A stretch of DNA of 64,000 nucleotides, taken from contig NZ_CP127389.1 of NCBI RefSeq assembly GCF_030271835.1, positions 806,001 to 870,000 of the forward strand. The letters are read 5' to 3'. The notes beneath the pieces were generated by a model. The model was not told where the DNA came from and ran no database searches. It saw nothing but the letters and a program-made list of their open reading frames with translations. Shown here in pieces: positions 21,468-31,666 of this stretch (position 1 is its first letter; each line of letters begins with the position of its first letter). Position numbers and translations under genes: made by a program. The stretch is from Proteus appendicitidis. GTDB taxonomy: Bacteria > Pseudomonadota > Gammaproteobacteria > Enterobacterales > Enterobacteriaceae.

Positions 21468-21821
21468 ATGAGTAAGGTATTAGTTATTGCTAATGGTGCA
21501 GCTTATGGCAATGAATCATTATTTAACGCACTGCGTTTATCGATTACATTAAAAGAACAGCATCCAGAAACTGAATTAAATATTTTTTTAATGTCTGATG
21601 CTGTAACTGGGGCTTTAGCTCGTCAACAACCTAAAGAAGGTTATAACTTACAGCAAATGCTGGAAATCCTCACGGCGCAAAATGTGCCTGTTAAACTCTG
21701 TAAAACATGTACAGATACGCGTGGTATCAGTGATTTACCACTTGTTGATGGTGCAGAATTAGGTACATTAGTCGATTTAGCGCAGTGGACGCTCGATGCG
21801 GATAAAATCCTGACTTTCTGA
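21468..21821 (+). CDS. ychN: DsrE-family sulfur-relay-like protein YchN
   Basis: The 117-residue product matches E. coli YchN, a hexameric DsrE/DsrF-fold protein of unproven function thought to relate to sulfur transfer. It has the N-terminal strand VLVIANGAAYGNESLFNALR and a conserved cysteine pair in VKLCKTCTDTRGIS. The start at 21468 has GAGGA 8 bp upstream; ATG 21462 is too close to it. It is 28 bp after acrR and could be co-transcribed. In E. coli ychN is not at this locus. Confidence 0.92.
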   Translation: MSKVLVIANGAAYGNESLFNALRLSITLKEQHPETELNIFLMSDAVTGALARQQPKEGYNLQQMLEILTAQNVPVKLCKTCTDTRGISDLPLVDGAELGTLVDLAQWTLDADKILTF

Positions 21822-21947
21822 TCACTATTTCGTTTTCTCAGGCGAGAAACAAACCAAGCAACTTGCTCTGTTTACACTGCCAATTTAAAGCAATTGGATT
21901 ATACTAATAAACAGTTTTTCAATATTAATTGAACAAGTTGCTTAACC

Positions 21948-24900
21948 ATGTGTACACAAACTCTTTTTTCTCAATTTAATAGTCAAATAAAGACGGTTAT
22001 TACAGCCACGATTATTGTCTTTATTCTTTGGGGACTCTCCATTACCGCCGTTTTAGCCGCGGTACCGAGTAATTTACCGACTCAAGAAAGCATTCAAAAC
22101 CAGCTTAATTTATTAAATAAGCGCAGTGAGTTAAGTGCAGAAGATAAATTAACTATCACAGATCTCGAACAATCACTTTTATTACTTGATGATATTCAAC
22201 AATTAGAGAAAAAATCGACAAGCTACAATAAAACAGTCGATCAATTACCGGAAAAATTACGTAGTACACAATATCAACTCGAACAATTAAAACAAAAAAT
22301 CGCTAATAAAGAAGCCGACGATTATAAAAAATCATTAGAGGCTTTACCGCTTACAACATTAGAATCTCAACTTGAAACGGTTTTACAGTCATTACAAAAG
22401 TCTCAAGATGATTTAGCCAACTACAGTAATGAGCTTATTGTATTACAAACACAACCTGAAAGGGCGCAATCTGTTTTATTCGGCAATTCAGAAAGACTGC
22501 AACAAATAAGAACCTTGTTGAATAAAAGCAGTGCTGATAAAGCACAAATGCGCACTTCAGCAGTGCAATTGTTGCAATTAGAACAATATTATCTTCAACA
22601 ACAAAATAATTTTCAAAAGCGAACTCTCCAATCAAATGTGCAACTGCAAAGTTTATTGCAACTACAGCGAGATTATAGTTCTGCTTATATCGACCTTTCA
22701 CAAGAGCATGCTCAATTACTTCAAGATGCTATCAATGATAAACGCTTAGATAGCTCGGAAGAAACTGCCAAAGAAGCCCAAAGTACAGGGCTTGAGAATC
22801 AGATCATTAATAACGATCCATTTTATTTGGTACAAACAGAAATCAATAAACAGCTTAGTGATAAGTTGATTGTTACCACACAAAACAACAACGATTTAAA
22901 TCGCCATAGCTTACTCGTAAAGAATCGTTTAGATAGAGCCATTCAATCTGAACGCAATTTAAAAGAACAAATTGATGTGCTTAAAGGCAGTTTATTACTG
23001 TCACGTATTCTGTTTGAAGAACAAGTTGATTTACCCGATGGTATATTTATTAATAACTTGCCGGATAAAATTGCCGATTTGCGATTAGAACAATTTGAAA
23101 TAAACAAGCAACGTGATCAAATCATTCAACCTAATGTTTATATTGATCAGTTGATGAAAGAGTATCAATCAACACATCCTGAAACTACAGATGCCAATGC
23201 GCAAAAAGAGTTACGCAATGCTTTGGAACTCTTAATTGATGCACGTAGAGAATTGCTCGATAAACTGAATAACCAATTAGGTAATCAAATATCGGGTTCG
23301 ATTAATCTCCAAATGGATCAGCAACAATTACGCAGTGTGGTCAGCTCACTGGAAAACACATTGGCTCAGCAAATTTTCTGGGTAAGCAGTAATAAGCCGA
23401 TTAATCTTAATTGGTTTGCAGTATTTCCGACTCAAGCGGTTGCCGAATTTCAAGGTTTTAAGCTTAACTGGTCAAATGAAAATCTGTTGATCGGGGCTAA
23501 GAAATCACTTCCTGTACTTATTGCACTTATTTCGTTCAGTTTGTTGATTATTTGGCAACGCAAAAAGCTAGATATGCAATTTGAAAAACTGAATGCGGAT
23601 ATTAATAAGCTTAATAAAGATTCACAACTGCATACGCCATTAGCATTAGGGATTGTATTTATAAAAACATTACCCCTTTCTTGTATTGTATTAGCAATAG
23701 GGTATTGGCTAATTAATAGCTTTAATGTGCAGCAAGAATTTATTTGGTCTTTTGCATGGCAATTTGCGGTATTTTGGCTGATGTTTGAATGGTCTTATCG
23801 CTTAATGTCTGACAATGGTGTTGCCGTAAAACATTTTAAAATTCCTCTCGAACGCGTTCAGCAAAATCGTAAACGTTTATTACGCTTATCACTGCCAATG
23901 TTGCCAATTATTCTGCTTTCAGCTTATGGTATTAATAATCCATTACTGTTAGTGGGGGATGTTATTGGGCAATTAGTTGCGATTATTTCATTATTTGGTA
24001 TTAGCCTGTGTGCGCTGCCATTTTGCCGTGAAATATGGCAAGAAAAGGGTAATCATGTTGTTAGAACGGTCGTCATTACCTTATTAACGTTTTCGCCCCT
24101 TATTTTAATGGGATTAGTTATTTTTGGTTATTACTACACAGCATTGCGTTTAGCAAATCGCTGGATTGACAGCTTATATCTGCTCATGCTGTGGTTTATT
24201 GCTTATCATGCAAGCTTACGTGGCTTAACTGTTGCGGCTCGACGTCTCGCCTATCGTCGCGCTCTTGAACGTAGACAAGCTATGTTAAAAGAGAAAAAAG
24301 AGGGCGAAGATAACAGCCTAGAGCCTATTCAAGAACCACCAATGGATATGGATCAAATCAATCAGCAATCATTAAGACTGACAACGATGATTTTATTTAT
24401 CATCTTTGCGTCTAGTTTCTATGGTATTTGGTCTGATTTTATTACGGTCTTTACCTATTTAGATGGAATAACGCTCTGGAGTTACACTTTGCCGACAGAG
24501 CTTGGTAATGTCGTTAAAGCGGTTACTGTTGCCGACCTATTATTGTCTGTTTCTATTATGGCAATTTCTTGGTTTATGACCCGAAATTTACCGGGTTTAT
24601 TAGAGGTATTAATTTTATCTCGTATAAAACTGCAACAAGGGGCTTCTTACGCGATCACAACCATTTTAACCTACATTATTATTGCTATCGGAACCATCGT
24701 ATCACTGGGAATATTAGGTGTCGCCTGGGAAAAACTGCAATGGTTAGCGGCCGCTTTAACGGTTGGTTTAGGGTTTGGTTTACAAGAAATATTCGCAAAC
24801 TTTGTGTCTGGTCTAATTATTTTGTTCGAAAGACCCGTCAGAATTGGCGATACGGTTACTATTGGTACTTATTCCGGTACGGTTAGCCGAATTCGTATTC

Positions 24901-25370
24901 GGGCGACGACAGTGACTGATTTTGATCGTAAAGAAGTGATTATTCCAAATAAAGCGTTTGTGACCGAACGACTTATTAACTGGACATTATCTGATACGGT
25001 GACACGTATTATTATTCAAGTTGGTGTCGCTTATGGCTCTGATCTCGATAAGGTCAAAGAGATTTTAATGAAGGCGGCTAAAGATAATGTCAGAGTGATG
25101 ACAGAGCCAGAACCGGTGGTATTATTTACTGAGTTTGGGGCAAGTACGCTGAATCATGATTTGCGTTTTTATGTCAGAACATTAGGTGATAGAAGTATTG
25201 CAATAGATGAAGTTAACCGTGCTATTGATAAGTTATGTAATGAAAATAATATCAATATTGCGTTTAACCAACTTGATGTCTATTTACATAATAAACAAGG
25301 TGATGAAGTACAAGAGATAAAACGTCCTCTTGATGGTTCAACACCTGAAGCCAATACACCTTTTGCTTAA
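21948..25370 (+). CDS. mscK: Mechanosensitive channel MscK (KefA)
   Basis: MscK is a large MscS-family channel gated by membrane tension; in E. coli its opening also depends on external K+. The 1140-residue product has an N-terminal signal (about residues 20-42), then a long periplasmic coiled-coil region to about residue 500. About eleven TM helices follow. The C-terminal MscS core has the pore helix LAAALTVGLGFGLQEIFANF and the beta domain RPVRIGDTVTIGTYSG. The start lacks a strong ribosome-binding site. Its stop codon abuts the rsmS stop from the other strand with no gap. Confidence 0.93.
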   Translation: MCTQTLFSQFNSQIKTVITATIIVFILWGLSITAVLAAVPSNLPTQESIQNQLNLLNKRSELSAEDKLTITDLEQSLLLLDDIQQLEKKSTSYNKTVDQLPEKLRSTQYQLEQLKQKIANKEADDYKKSLEALPLTTLESQLETVLQSLQKSQDDLANYSNELIVLQTQPERAQSVLFGNSERLQQIRTLLNKSSADKAQMRTSAVQLLQLEQYYLQQQNNFQKRTLQSNVQLQSLLQLQRDYSSAYIDLSQEHAQLLQDAINDKRLDSSEETAKEAQSTGLENQIINNDPFYLVQTEINKQLSDKLIVTTQNNNDLNRHSLLVKNRLDRAIQSERNLKEQIDVLKGSLLLSRILFEEQVDLPDGIFINNLPDKIADLRLEQFEINKQRDQIIQPNVYIDQLMKEYQSTHPETTDANAQKELRNALELLIDARRELLDKLNNQLGNQISGSINLQMDQQQLRSVVSSLENTLAQQIFWVSSNKPINLNWFAVFPTQAVAEFQGFKLNWSNENLLIGAKKSLPVLIALISFSLLIIWQRKKLDMQFEKLNADINKLNKDSQLHTPLALGIVFIKTLPLSCIVLAIGYWLINSFNVQQEFIWSFAWQFAVFWLMFEWSYRLMSDNGVAVKHFKIPLERVQQNRKRLLRLSLPMLPIILLSAYGINNPLLLVGDVIGQLVAIISLFGISLCALPFCREIWQEKGNHVVRTVVITLLTFSPLILMGLVIFGYYYTALRLANRWIDSLYLLMLWFIAYHASLRGLTVAARRLAYRRALERRQAMLKEKKEGEDNSLEPIQEPPMDMDQINQQSLRLTTMILFIIFASSFYGIWSDFITVFTYLDGITLWSYTLPTELGNVVKAVTVADLLLSVSIMAISWFMTRNLPGLLEVLILSRIKLQQGASYAITTILTYIIIAIGTIVSLGILGVAWEKLQWLAAALTVGLGFGLQEIFANFVSGLIILFERPVRIGDTVTIGTYSGTVSRIRIRATTVTDFDRKEVIIPNKAFVTERLINWTLSDTVTRIIIQVGVAYGSDLDKVKEILMKAAKDNVRVMTEPEPVVLFTEFGASTLNHDLRFYVRTLGDRSIAIDEVNRAIDKLCNENNINIAFNQLDVYLHNKQGDEVQEIKRPLDGSTPEANTPFA

Positions 25371-25535
25371 TTAAAGGGATGAATGAGTAGATTGTGCTGC
25401 TAATTTTTTTTCATAATCTTGGCGCACAATCTCAAGGGCTTCTAGTGCAGTTTTAGGATCAATATGGTGGCTTTCAAGTAAATAGATAAGATCGACTGCC
25501 AATTGAACAGACTCTGGTGCTTCTTTTAAACTCAT
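25371..25535 (-). CDS. rsmS: Small regulatory protein RsmS (YbaM)
   Basis: This 54-codon gene reads [20 protein letters not shown] and continues to ...[15 protein letters not shown]. It matches E. coli YbaM (53 aa), the homologue of RsmS of plant-pathogenic enterobacteria, which affects Rsm-dependent regulation. It has a near-perfect ribosome-binding site (AAAGGAGG, 6 bp before ATG 25535). It lies 11 bp after priC on the same strand, and its stop codon directly touches that of mscK. Confidence 0.92.
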   Translation of the reverse strand: MSLKEAPESVQLAVDLIYLLESHHIDPKTALEALEIVRQDYEKKLAAQSTHSSL

Positions 25536-25546
25536 TATCACCTCCT

Positions 25547-26089
25547 TTAAAATTTATCTTCTTGTTTCTCAATGCTCTTTTCGATAGAGAACAGGGCGTT
25601 TTTGCAGCGCGCAAGGCGATTTTCAAGAGCGGCAATCTCTTTTTGCAACTCTTGTTGCTTCATAAAGCTTTGTGCTTGCGTTAATGAAAGTTCTCTATCT
25701 TGGATCATGGCTTGTAATCGACGCTCATAATCCTGATGTTGGGCAAGCTTTTGGTATAAATCGACACTTTTTTTTCGTTGAGTAAGCTGGTTCTCTTGCT
25801 TTCTTAGTGTTTGTGTCGATAATTCACGAGTTAATGCTTCAATTTGTTGTAGGATTTGTGTGGCCAGAAATTTAACCTGCTGGCTTCGTTGTGCCTCAAC
25901 ACAAGCGATTAACTGGATAAAATTATCGCGGATCTGTTGCATATAGCCACCAAGGGAATCACTTCGGCGGTGGAATAGTGCTGTGTCGAAGCAAGGTGCT
26001 GCAATTTTTTTGTTTGCAATAGGCGCCACTGTTTCGGCTAGATTGTCTATCTGTTTTTTAAACAAGCTTAAAGGATCGGGTTTATTCAT
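25547..26089 (-). CDS. priC: Primosomal replication protein N'' PriC
   Basis: PriC reloads DnaB helicase at stalled forks by interacting with SSB and DnaB. The 180-residue product matches E. coli PriC (175 aa) in its helical layout: [16 protein letters not shown] near the N-terminus, [20 protein letters not shown] in the middle, and [17 protein letters not shown] near the C-terminus. The gene pair priC-rsmS is conserved with E. coli and divergent from apt. Confidence 0.9.
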   Translation of the reverse strand: MNKPDPLSLFKKQIDNLAETVAPIANKKIAAPCFDTALFHRRSDSLGGYMQQIRDNFIQLIACVEAQRSQQVKFLATQILQQIEALTRELSTQTLRKQENQLTQRKKSVDLYQKLAQHQDYERRLQAMIQDRELSLTQAQSFMKQQELQKEIAALENRLARCKNALFSIEKSIEKQEDKF

Positions 26090-26226
26090 CTGGTTCTTGT
26101 CCCTGTTTTGATAAAAACATGAATTGACTTAAAGCAACAAAAAAGAGTTGTTAATTGGCTTTCTGTTGCATTTTAACGGCATATTGCATAGATTCTATCG
26201 TTTCGTTTTTTATTATGGCACTGATT

Positions 26227-26778
26227 ATGACTGCTAACGCGCAACAACTGCAATTTATTAAAGACAGTATTGAAACCATTCCTGATTATCCAAAAGAAGG
26301 GATATTATTCCGTGATATCACCACATTATTAGATAATCCTGCTGCATATCAGGCAACCATTGATTTATTGGTAGAACACTATCAAGGTCAGGGTATCACT
26401 AAAGTCGTGGGTACCGAAGCGCGTGGCTTCCTATTTGGTGCTCCTGTCGCTTTACGCCTAGGTGTTGGTTTTGTTCCTGTTCGTAAAAAAGGTAAATTGC
26501 CTCGCGAAACGCTCAGTGAAACTTATGATCTGGAATACGGCACAGATACTTTAGAGATCCACAAAGATAGCATTACGGATAAAGATAAAGTATTAATGGT
26601 TGATGACTTACTGGCAACAGGTGGCACCATTGAAGCAACTGCTCGTCTGATCCGCCGTTTAGGTGGTACTGTGACAGAAGCTGCATTTATTATCTGCTTA
26701 CCTGATTTAGGCGGTATCGAACGCTTAGAAAAACAAGGTGTTCACAGCTTTACACTGGTTGATTTCCCAGGACATTAA
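26227..26778 (+). CDS. apt: Adenine phosphoribosyltransferase
   Basis: Apt makes AMP from adenine and PRPP in purine salvage. The 183-residue product (E. coli 183) has [27 protein letters not shown] and the PRPP-binding motif [16 protein letters not shown]. The frame continues upstream, but ATG 26227 gives [11 protein letters not shown] like E. coli; ATG 26215 is an alternative. E. coli has ybaN between priC and apt; it is absent here. Confidence 0.94.
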   Translation: MTANAQQLQFIKDSIETIPDYPKEGILFRDITTLLDNPAAYQATIDLLVEHYQGQGITKVVGTEARGFLFGAPVALRLGVGFVPVRKKGKLPRETLSETYDLEYGTDTLEIHKDSITDKDKVLMVDDLLATGGTIEATARLIRRLGGTVTEAAFIICLPDLGGIERLEKQGVHSFTLVDFPGH

Positions 26779-27035
26779 TATCTTCACTGTTTAGAGAAGA
26801 ACGCATTAAGTTCTTATCGTAAACACAAGTAAGAGTGCGGGTGTTTATATCTCATTTATAAGTATTTCTATTTTTATAAATGTATATTGTTGCCCGCACA
26901 ATTGTTACCTCTTACTTTATCTTAAATTTCTGCTGGTTCTTTCATCAATATCTCATTTGTTTCTTACAGATCTCGCTCAATAGGTCGCCCCTGTGTTAGC
27001 ATAGAGATAAATCTCGTTCAAATTTAGCGGAATCA

Positions 27036-29009
27036 ATGAGCTATCAGGTACTTGCCCGTAAGTGGCGCCCACAAACTTTTAACGATGTTGTTGGTCAACG
27101 TCATGTGTTGACTGCTTTAGCTAATGGTCTTGATCATCAGCGACTTCATCACGCCTATCTTTTTTCTGGCACAAGAGGTGTCGGAAAAACCACTATTGCC
27201 CGATTATTTGCCAAAGGGTTGAATTGTGAAACAGGTATTACGAGTAAACCTTGTGGCCAATGTGCAAATTGCCTTGAAATAGAACAAGGGCGTTTTGTCG
27301 ATTTAATTGAAATCGATGCGGCATCTCGTACTAAGGTAGAAGATACTCGTGAACTGCTGGATAATGTGCAGTACGCGCCAGCAAGAGGACGCTTTAAGGT
27401 CTACTTGATTGATGAAGTTCACATGCTTTCTCGTCACAGTTTTAATGCGCTACTAAAAACATTAGAAGAACCACCAGAGCACGTTAAATTCTTATTAGCG
27501 ACGACTGATCCACAAAAACTACCGGTGACGATTTTATCGCGTTGTTTGCAATTTCATCTGCGAGCATTAGATATTGACCAAATTGCGACACAGCTCGAAA
27601 AAGTGCTATCAGCAGAGCATATTGAAAATGATGTAAGAGCGCGTCAACTTATTGCTCGCGCTGCCGATGGCAGTATGCGAGATGCATTAAGCTTAACAGA
27701 CCAAGCTATCGCAAGTGGCGAAGGTGTTGTCAGTGCGGATGTGGTTAGCCAAATGCTTGGCACGATTGATGACGCTCAGCCTTTAGCATTGATTGAATCG
27801 CTAGTAAAAGCGGATGGTCAACAGGTCATGTCGCTAGTTAATGAAGTCGCTTCAAGAGGTACTGACTGGGAAAATTTCTTGGTGGAAACACTCTCATTAC
27901 TGCATCAAATTGCGATGTTGCAGTTATTGCCTAGTGAAGAAAATCCTCAAGAGCAATTTACTCAAGAACGCCTACGCTTATTGGCTAAATCTGTTTCTCC
28001 ACAAGATTTACAGCTCTATTATCAAACCTTATTAGTAGGACGAAAAGAACTGGCTTATGCGCCAGACAGACGCATGGGCGTTGAAATGACGCTGTTACGT
28101 GCGCTGGCTTTTCATCCTAAAACAGTGATTGATGAAATACCTTCTGCGCCATTAGCACAGACGTTACCTTCAGCATCATTGCCTACGAATAGAAAGTCTG
28201 AACATTATGCTCCACAAACGGCGCAGACTCATTCGCCTCAAATGGCTCATTCATCTTCTTCACCAATAGAAAATAGTGCTTCGCTCGGCAATAGCCCCGC
28301 AGCACAACTTCTAAGGGCAAGACAGGCAATAAAGGGGACGGAACAACAAACCCCGCCAAAAAAGTCTGAACCGGCGACGCCTAATCGGGCTAAGCCGGCT
28401 GCTAGTGCATTAGAGCGGCTAGCAGCCGTGAGTGAAAAACGCCAGCAAGCAGCGAAGCGTCAGACTAATGCGCCTGAAAAAAAGAAAAAAGAAGAGTACC
28501 AGTGGCGCCCGCAAAACCCTGAGCTAATGTCAACGCAAGAGGTTGTTTCTTCACCAAAAGAGATCAAAGAAGTTCTCGAATATGAAAAAACGCCTGAATT
28601 AGCAGCAAAAATTGCGAAAGAATCACAAGAAAGAGATGCGTGGGCTGCTGAAATTGACAAAATGCCGCTCCCTAAATTGGTACAACAACTGGCATTAAAT
28701 GCGTATAAAGAGACGGTAAGCGAAGAAAACGTTATTTTGCATTTACGAACTAAACAGAAACATTTAAATTCAGCAAATACGTTACGCACGCTTACTAATG
28801 CGTTAAGTGAATTGCATGGAAAAGCAATTTCACTCACAATTATAGAAGATGATGATCCAGCGGTAAAAACACCGTTGGAGTGGCGACAAGCCATTTATGA
28901 TGAAAAATTGGCGTTATCGCGTCAATCGATTATTACGGATAAAACGATTCAAACATTACAGCAATATTTTGATGCTGAATTGGATGAAGAGAGTATCCGA
29001 CCTGTTTAA
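27036..29009 (+). CDS. dnaX: DNA polymerase III subunits tau and gamma
   Basis: tau (657 aa) is the clamp-loader ATPase that also binds DnaB and the alpha subunit. Domains I-II hold Walker A GTRGVGKTT, a four-Cys zinc module (CETGITSKPCGQCANC) and the SRC motif LSRCLQF. Domain III follows, then a variable linker and domains IV-V. A programmed -1 frameshift at 28358-28364 should give the shorter gamma: after Lys443 the shifted frame reads one Val codon and then TGA, giving about 444 residues. Confidence 0.95.
   Translation: MSYQVLARKWRPQTFNDVVGQRHVLTALANGLDHQRLHHAYLFSGTRGVGKTTIARLFAKGLNCETGITSKPCGQCANCLEIEQGRFVDLIEIDAASRTKVEDTRELLDNVQYAPARGRFKVYLIDEVHMLSRHSFNALLKTLEEPPEHVKFLLATTDPQKLPVTILSRCLQFHLRALDIDQIATQLEKVLSAEHIENDVRARQLIARAADGSMRDALSLTDQAIASGEGVVSADVVSQMLGTIDDAQPLALIESLVKADGQQVMSLVNEVASRGTDWENFLVETLSLLHQIAMLQLLPSEENPQEQFTQERLRLLAKSVSPQDLQLYYQTLLVGRKELAYAPDRRMGVEMTLLRALAFHPKTVIDEIPSAPLAQTLPSASLPTNRKSEHYAPQTAQTHSPQMAHSSSSPIENSASLGNSPAAQLLRARQAIKGTEQQTPPKKSEPATPNRAKPAASALERLAAVSEKRQQAAKRQTNAPEKKKKEEYQWRPQNPELMSTQEVVSSPKEIKEVLEYEKTPELAAKIAKESQERDAWAAEIDKMPLPKLVQQLALNAYKETVSEENVILHLRTKQKHLNSANTLRTLTNALSELHGKAISLTIIEDDDPAVKTPLEWRQAIYDEKLALSRQSIITDKTIQTLQQYFDAELDEESIRPV
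28358..28398 (+). promoter_or_regulatory. Programmed -1 frameshift signal of dnaX
   Basis: The slippery heptamer A-AAA-AAG (28358-28364) is in the correct phase (CCA AAA AAG). It is followed 6 nt later by a stem-loop whose outer stem CCGGC (28371-28375) pairs with GCCGG (28394-28398), with an inner GCC/GGC stem. A purine-rich AAAGGGG at 28331-28337 could act as the internal Shine-Dalgarno stimulator, although it lies farther upstream than in E. coli. Confidence 0.88.
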
Positions 29010-29027
29010 TCGCAACATGTTGTATGA

Positions 29028-29392
<365 letters not shown>

Positions 29393-29393
<1 letters not shown>

Positions 29394-29998
29394 TGCAAAC
29401 CAGCCCACTTCTTGAATCATTAATGGAAGCGTTGCGTTGTTTACCCGGTGTCGGGCCTAAGTCAGCGCAACGAATGGCTTTCCAACTACTTCAACGCGAT
29501 AGAAGCGGTGGTATGCGACTTGCACAAGCACTCACGCGTGCAATGTCTGAAATTGGTCATTGCTGTGATTGCCGAACTTTTACTGAAGAAGAGCGTTGCA
29601 CCATCTGTGCGAATGTTCGCCGTCAGCAAAATGGGCAAATTTGTGTTGTTGAAAGTCCTGCGGATATTCATGCTATCGAGCAGACAGGGCAGTTTGCGGG
29701 TCGATACTTTGTTTTAATGGGGCATTTATCCCCTTTAGATGGTATTGGACCTATGGATATTGGTTTAGATAGACTTGAAGAACGCTTAAGCCAAGAGACT
29801 ATTTCAGAAGTGATCTTGGCGACAAACCCGACCGTTGAAGGTGAGGCAACAGCCAATTATATTGCTGAAATTTGTGCTCAGTATGATATTTCGGCTAGCC
29901 GAATTGCCCATGGGGTTCCTGTGGGAGGTGAACTTGAAATGGTCGATGGTACAACGCTTTCGCACTCTATTGCTGGACGCCAAAAAATCCACTATTAA
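29393..29998 (+). CDS. recR: Recombination mediator protein RecR
   Basis: RecR works with RecF and RecO to load RecA on gapped DNA. The 201-residue product (E. coli 201) has an N-terminal HhH ([17 protein letters not shown]), a four-Cys zinc finger ([16 protein letters not shown]) and a Toprim domain starting [14 protein letters not shown]. It begins inside the ybaB stop. In E. coli htpG follows; here an unrelated operon does. Confidence 0.96.
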
Positions 29999-30014
29999 TA
30001 TCATAAATCGTTTA

Positions 30015-30056
30015 TTAAAAAGCACCTTTTACAAGATGTAATAAGGTGTTTTTTTT
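30015..30056 (+). terminator. Rho-independent terminator after recR
   Basis: The stem CACCTT (30023-30028) pairs with AAGGTG (30043-30048), extended by A-T and G-T pairs, and is followed by eight T. Confidence 0.8.
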
Positions 30057-30242
30057 CATCTGAAATCATGAAAACACTCTCAAATTTAATTTAAAACATC
30101 GAGTTTTAAACCTTAAAGCTTATTTTTTATCAGAAATATCTTTATCTTCACTTTATTGCTTTTTTCTTTCTGATGAATTTTGCGTCTTTATGTTACATTA
30201 ATTACTATCATGAAAAATAATAACTGAATGATGGAGCATCTT

Positions 30243-30911
30243 ATGATCCCAGACGTAGCCTTGGTTGATAATAGTGAACAAAGAACCCCTCTGATCTTAG
30301 TACTAGATAGCTCTGGCAGTATGTATGGTCAACCTATTCAACAACTAAATGAAGGGCTTAAATTACTCGAACAAGAGCTTAAAAACGATGTAATTGCGGC
30401 TAAACGTGTACGTATTCTGGTTATTGAATATGGCGGATATGACCAATGTACGGTTCATGGTGATTGGAAAGATGCGATGGACTTTACAGCGCCTGTTTTA
30501 GAAGCTAATGGCACAACGCCGATGGGGCAAGCCATTACGCTCGCACTTGAAGAAATAGAAGCTGAAAAACAGCGCTTTAAACAGGCGGGTGTTGCTTATA
30601 CTCGTCCTTGGCTATTTTTAATGTCTGATGGTGTTCCGACAGACCAATGGGAGCAGGCTGCACAGCTTTGTCGTCAAGCAGAAGAAAACCAAAAAACAGC
30701 GGTATTTCCTATTATGGTTGATGGTGCATCAGCAGAAGTCATGGGAAGCTTTAGCCGTAATGGTGTTAATGGTGTGAAAATGCTTAAAGGGCTGCAATTT
30801 AAAGAACTGTTCTTGTGGCTAAGCGCCAGTATGCAGGTGGTTTCTCAATCAACACCGGGTGGCACAGCACAATTACCTTCAACTGATTCTTGGGCGAGTG
30901 TACCTGTTTGA
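30243..30911 (+). CDS. yegL: TerY/YegL-like von Willebrand factor A protein
   Basis: The product (222 aa) is a stand-alone cytosolic vWA domain with an intact MIDAS metal site: DSSGS (residues 22-26), Thr in NGTTPMG and Asp in LMSDGVPTDQW. It matches E. coli YegL and the TerY-type vWA proteins in length and ends STPGGTAQ like YegL. ATG 30243 has GGAG 6 bp upstream; ATG 30228 is an in-frame alternative. It opens a four-gene operon with a phosphatase and a kinase, the TerY-P triad layout described by comparative genomics. Its biochemical role is unknown. Confidence 0.85.
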   Translation: MIPDVALVDNSEQRTPLILVLDSSGSMYGQPIQQLNEGLKLLEQELKNDVIAAKRVRILVIEYGGYDQCTVHGDWKDAMDFTAPVLEANGTTPMGQAITLALEEIEAEKQRFKQAGVAYTRPWLFLMSDGVPTDQWEQAAQLCRQAEENQKTAVFPIMVDGASAEVMGSFSRNGVNGVKMLKGLQFKELFLWLSASMQVVSQSTPGGTAQLPSTDSWASVPV

Positions 30912-31666
30912 TGAATGATTGGTTAGCTTATGGGGCATCTGTGACAGGTATTGCCCATCAAGAACGTCAAATTCCCTGTCAGGATGCTTATTTTATTCGT
31001 CGTAAAGGTGAATATCTTATCGCTGCTGTTTGTGATGGCGCTGGCTCTTCTCGTTATAGTGAACAAGGCGCTCAGCTCGTTGCCCGGTTATTTACGCTAC
31101 GTATTACAGAGTGGCCAAACATTGATTTGTTAACCGAAAAACAGATAATCCAAGGGGCTAAACAACTTATTGAAGATATTCGCCTCCAACTGGCTGAATA
31201 TGCAGAAATAAAGCAGTGTGCGCTTAATGAATATGCATCAACACTGGTTGCATGTTGGGTTGGTGATGATAGTGGCTATTTATTCCATTTAGGCGATGGC
31301 ATTGCCGTGGTGGAGTATTGCGATGGTACAAGTTATGTATCACAGCCTGAAAATGGAGAATATGCGAATCAAACTTGGTTTGTGACGTCAGAAAATTGGG
31401 AAGCGCACTTACGCGTTATTCCCCTAAATAAACCGGTAAAACAGGTTATTTTGATGTCTGATGGTGTACAGCCTTTTGCGATGAATAAAGCGTGTGATGC
31501 CCTTTATGAACCGTTTATTACTCCTGTGATCCGTTATTTAAAAACAGTATCAGAAGATAGCGGAAGTGAGGCATTAGCAGGGACTTTAGCTGATCCTCGA
31601 ACACATTCAATCACCGGCGATGATAAAACCTTAGTTATTTGTATCAGGGATGAAGAGTTGTGGTAA
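30911..31666 (+). CDS. yegK: PP2C-like serine/threonine phosphatase of the YegK type
   Basis: The 251-residue product has the PP2C metal-binding motifs in order: VCDGAGSS, LFHLGDG, ILMSDGVQPFA and GDDKTLVIC. It lacks TM segments. It matches E. coli YegK (253 aa) in length and layout, including QEYAN-like ENGEYANQTWFVT. The start at 30911 overlaps the stop of the vWA gene (TGATG), implying coupling. It probably removes phosphates placed by the downstream kinase (inference). Confidence 0.85.
   Translation: MNDWLAYGASVTGIAHQERQIPCQDAYFIRRKGEYLIAAVCDGAGSSRYSEQGAQLVARLFTLRITEWPNIDLLTEKQIIQGAKQLIEDIRLQLAEYAEIKQCALNEYASTLVACWVGDDSGYLFHLGDGIAVVEYCDGTSYVSQPENGEYANQTWFVTSENWEAHLRVIPLNKPVKQVILMSDGVQPFAMNKACDALYEPFITPVIRYLKTVSEDSGSEALAGTLADPRTHSITGDDKTLVICIRDEELW

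Noticed and set aside
28460..28894. 144-codon minus-strand frame inside dnaX
   Set aside because: Contained within the conserved tau C-terminal coding region; composition is that of a shadow frame.
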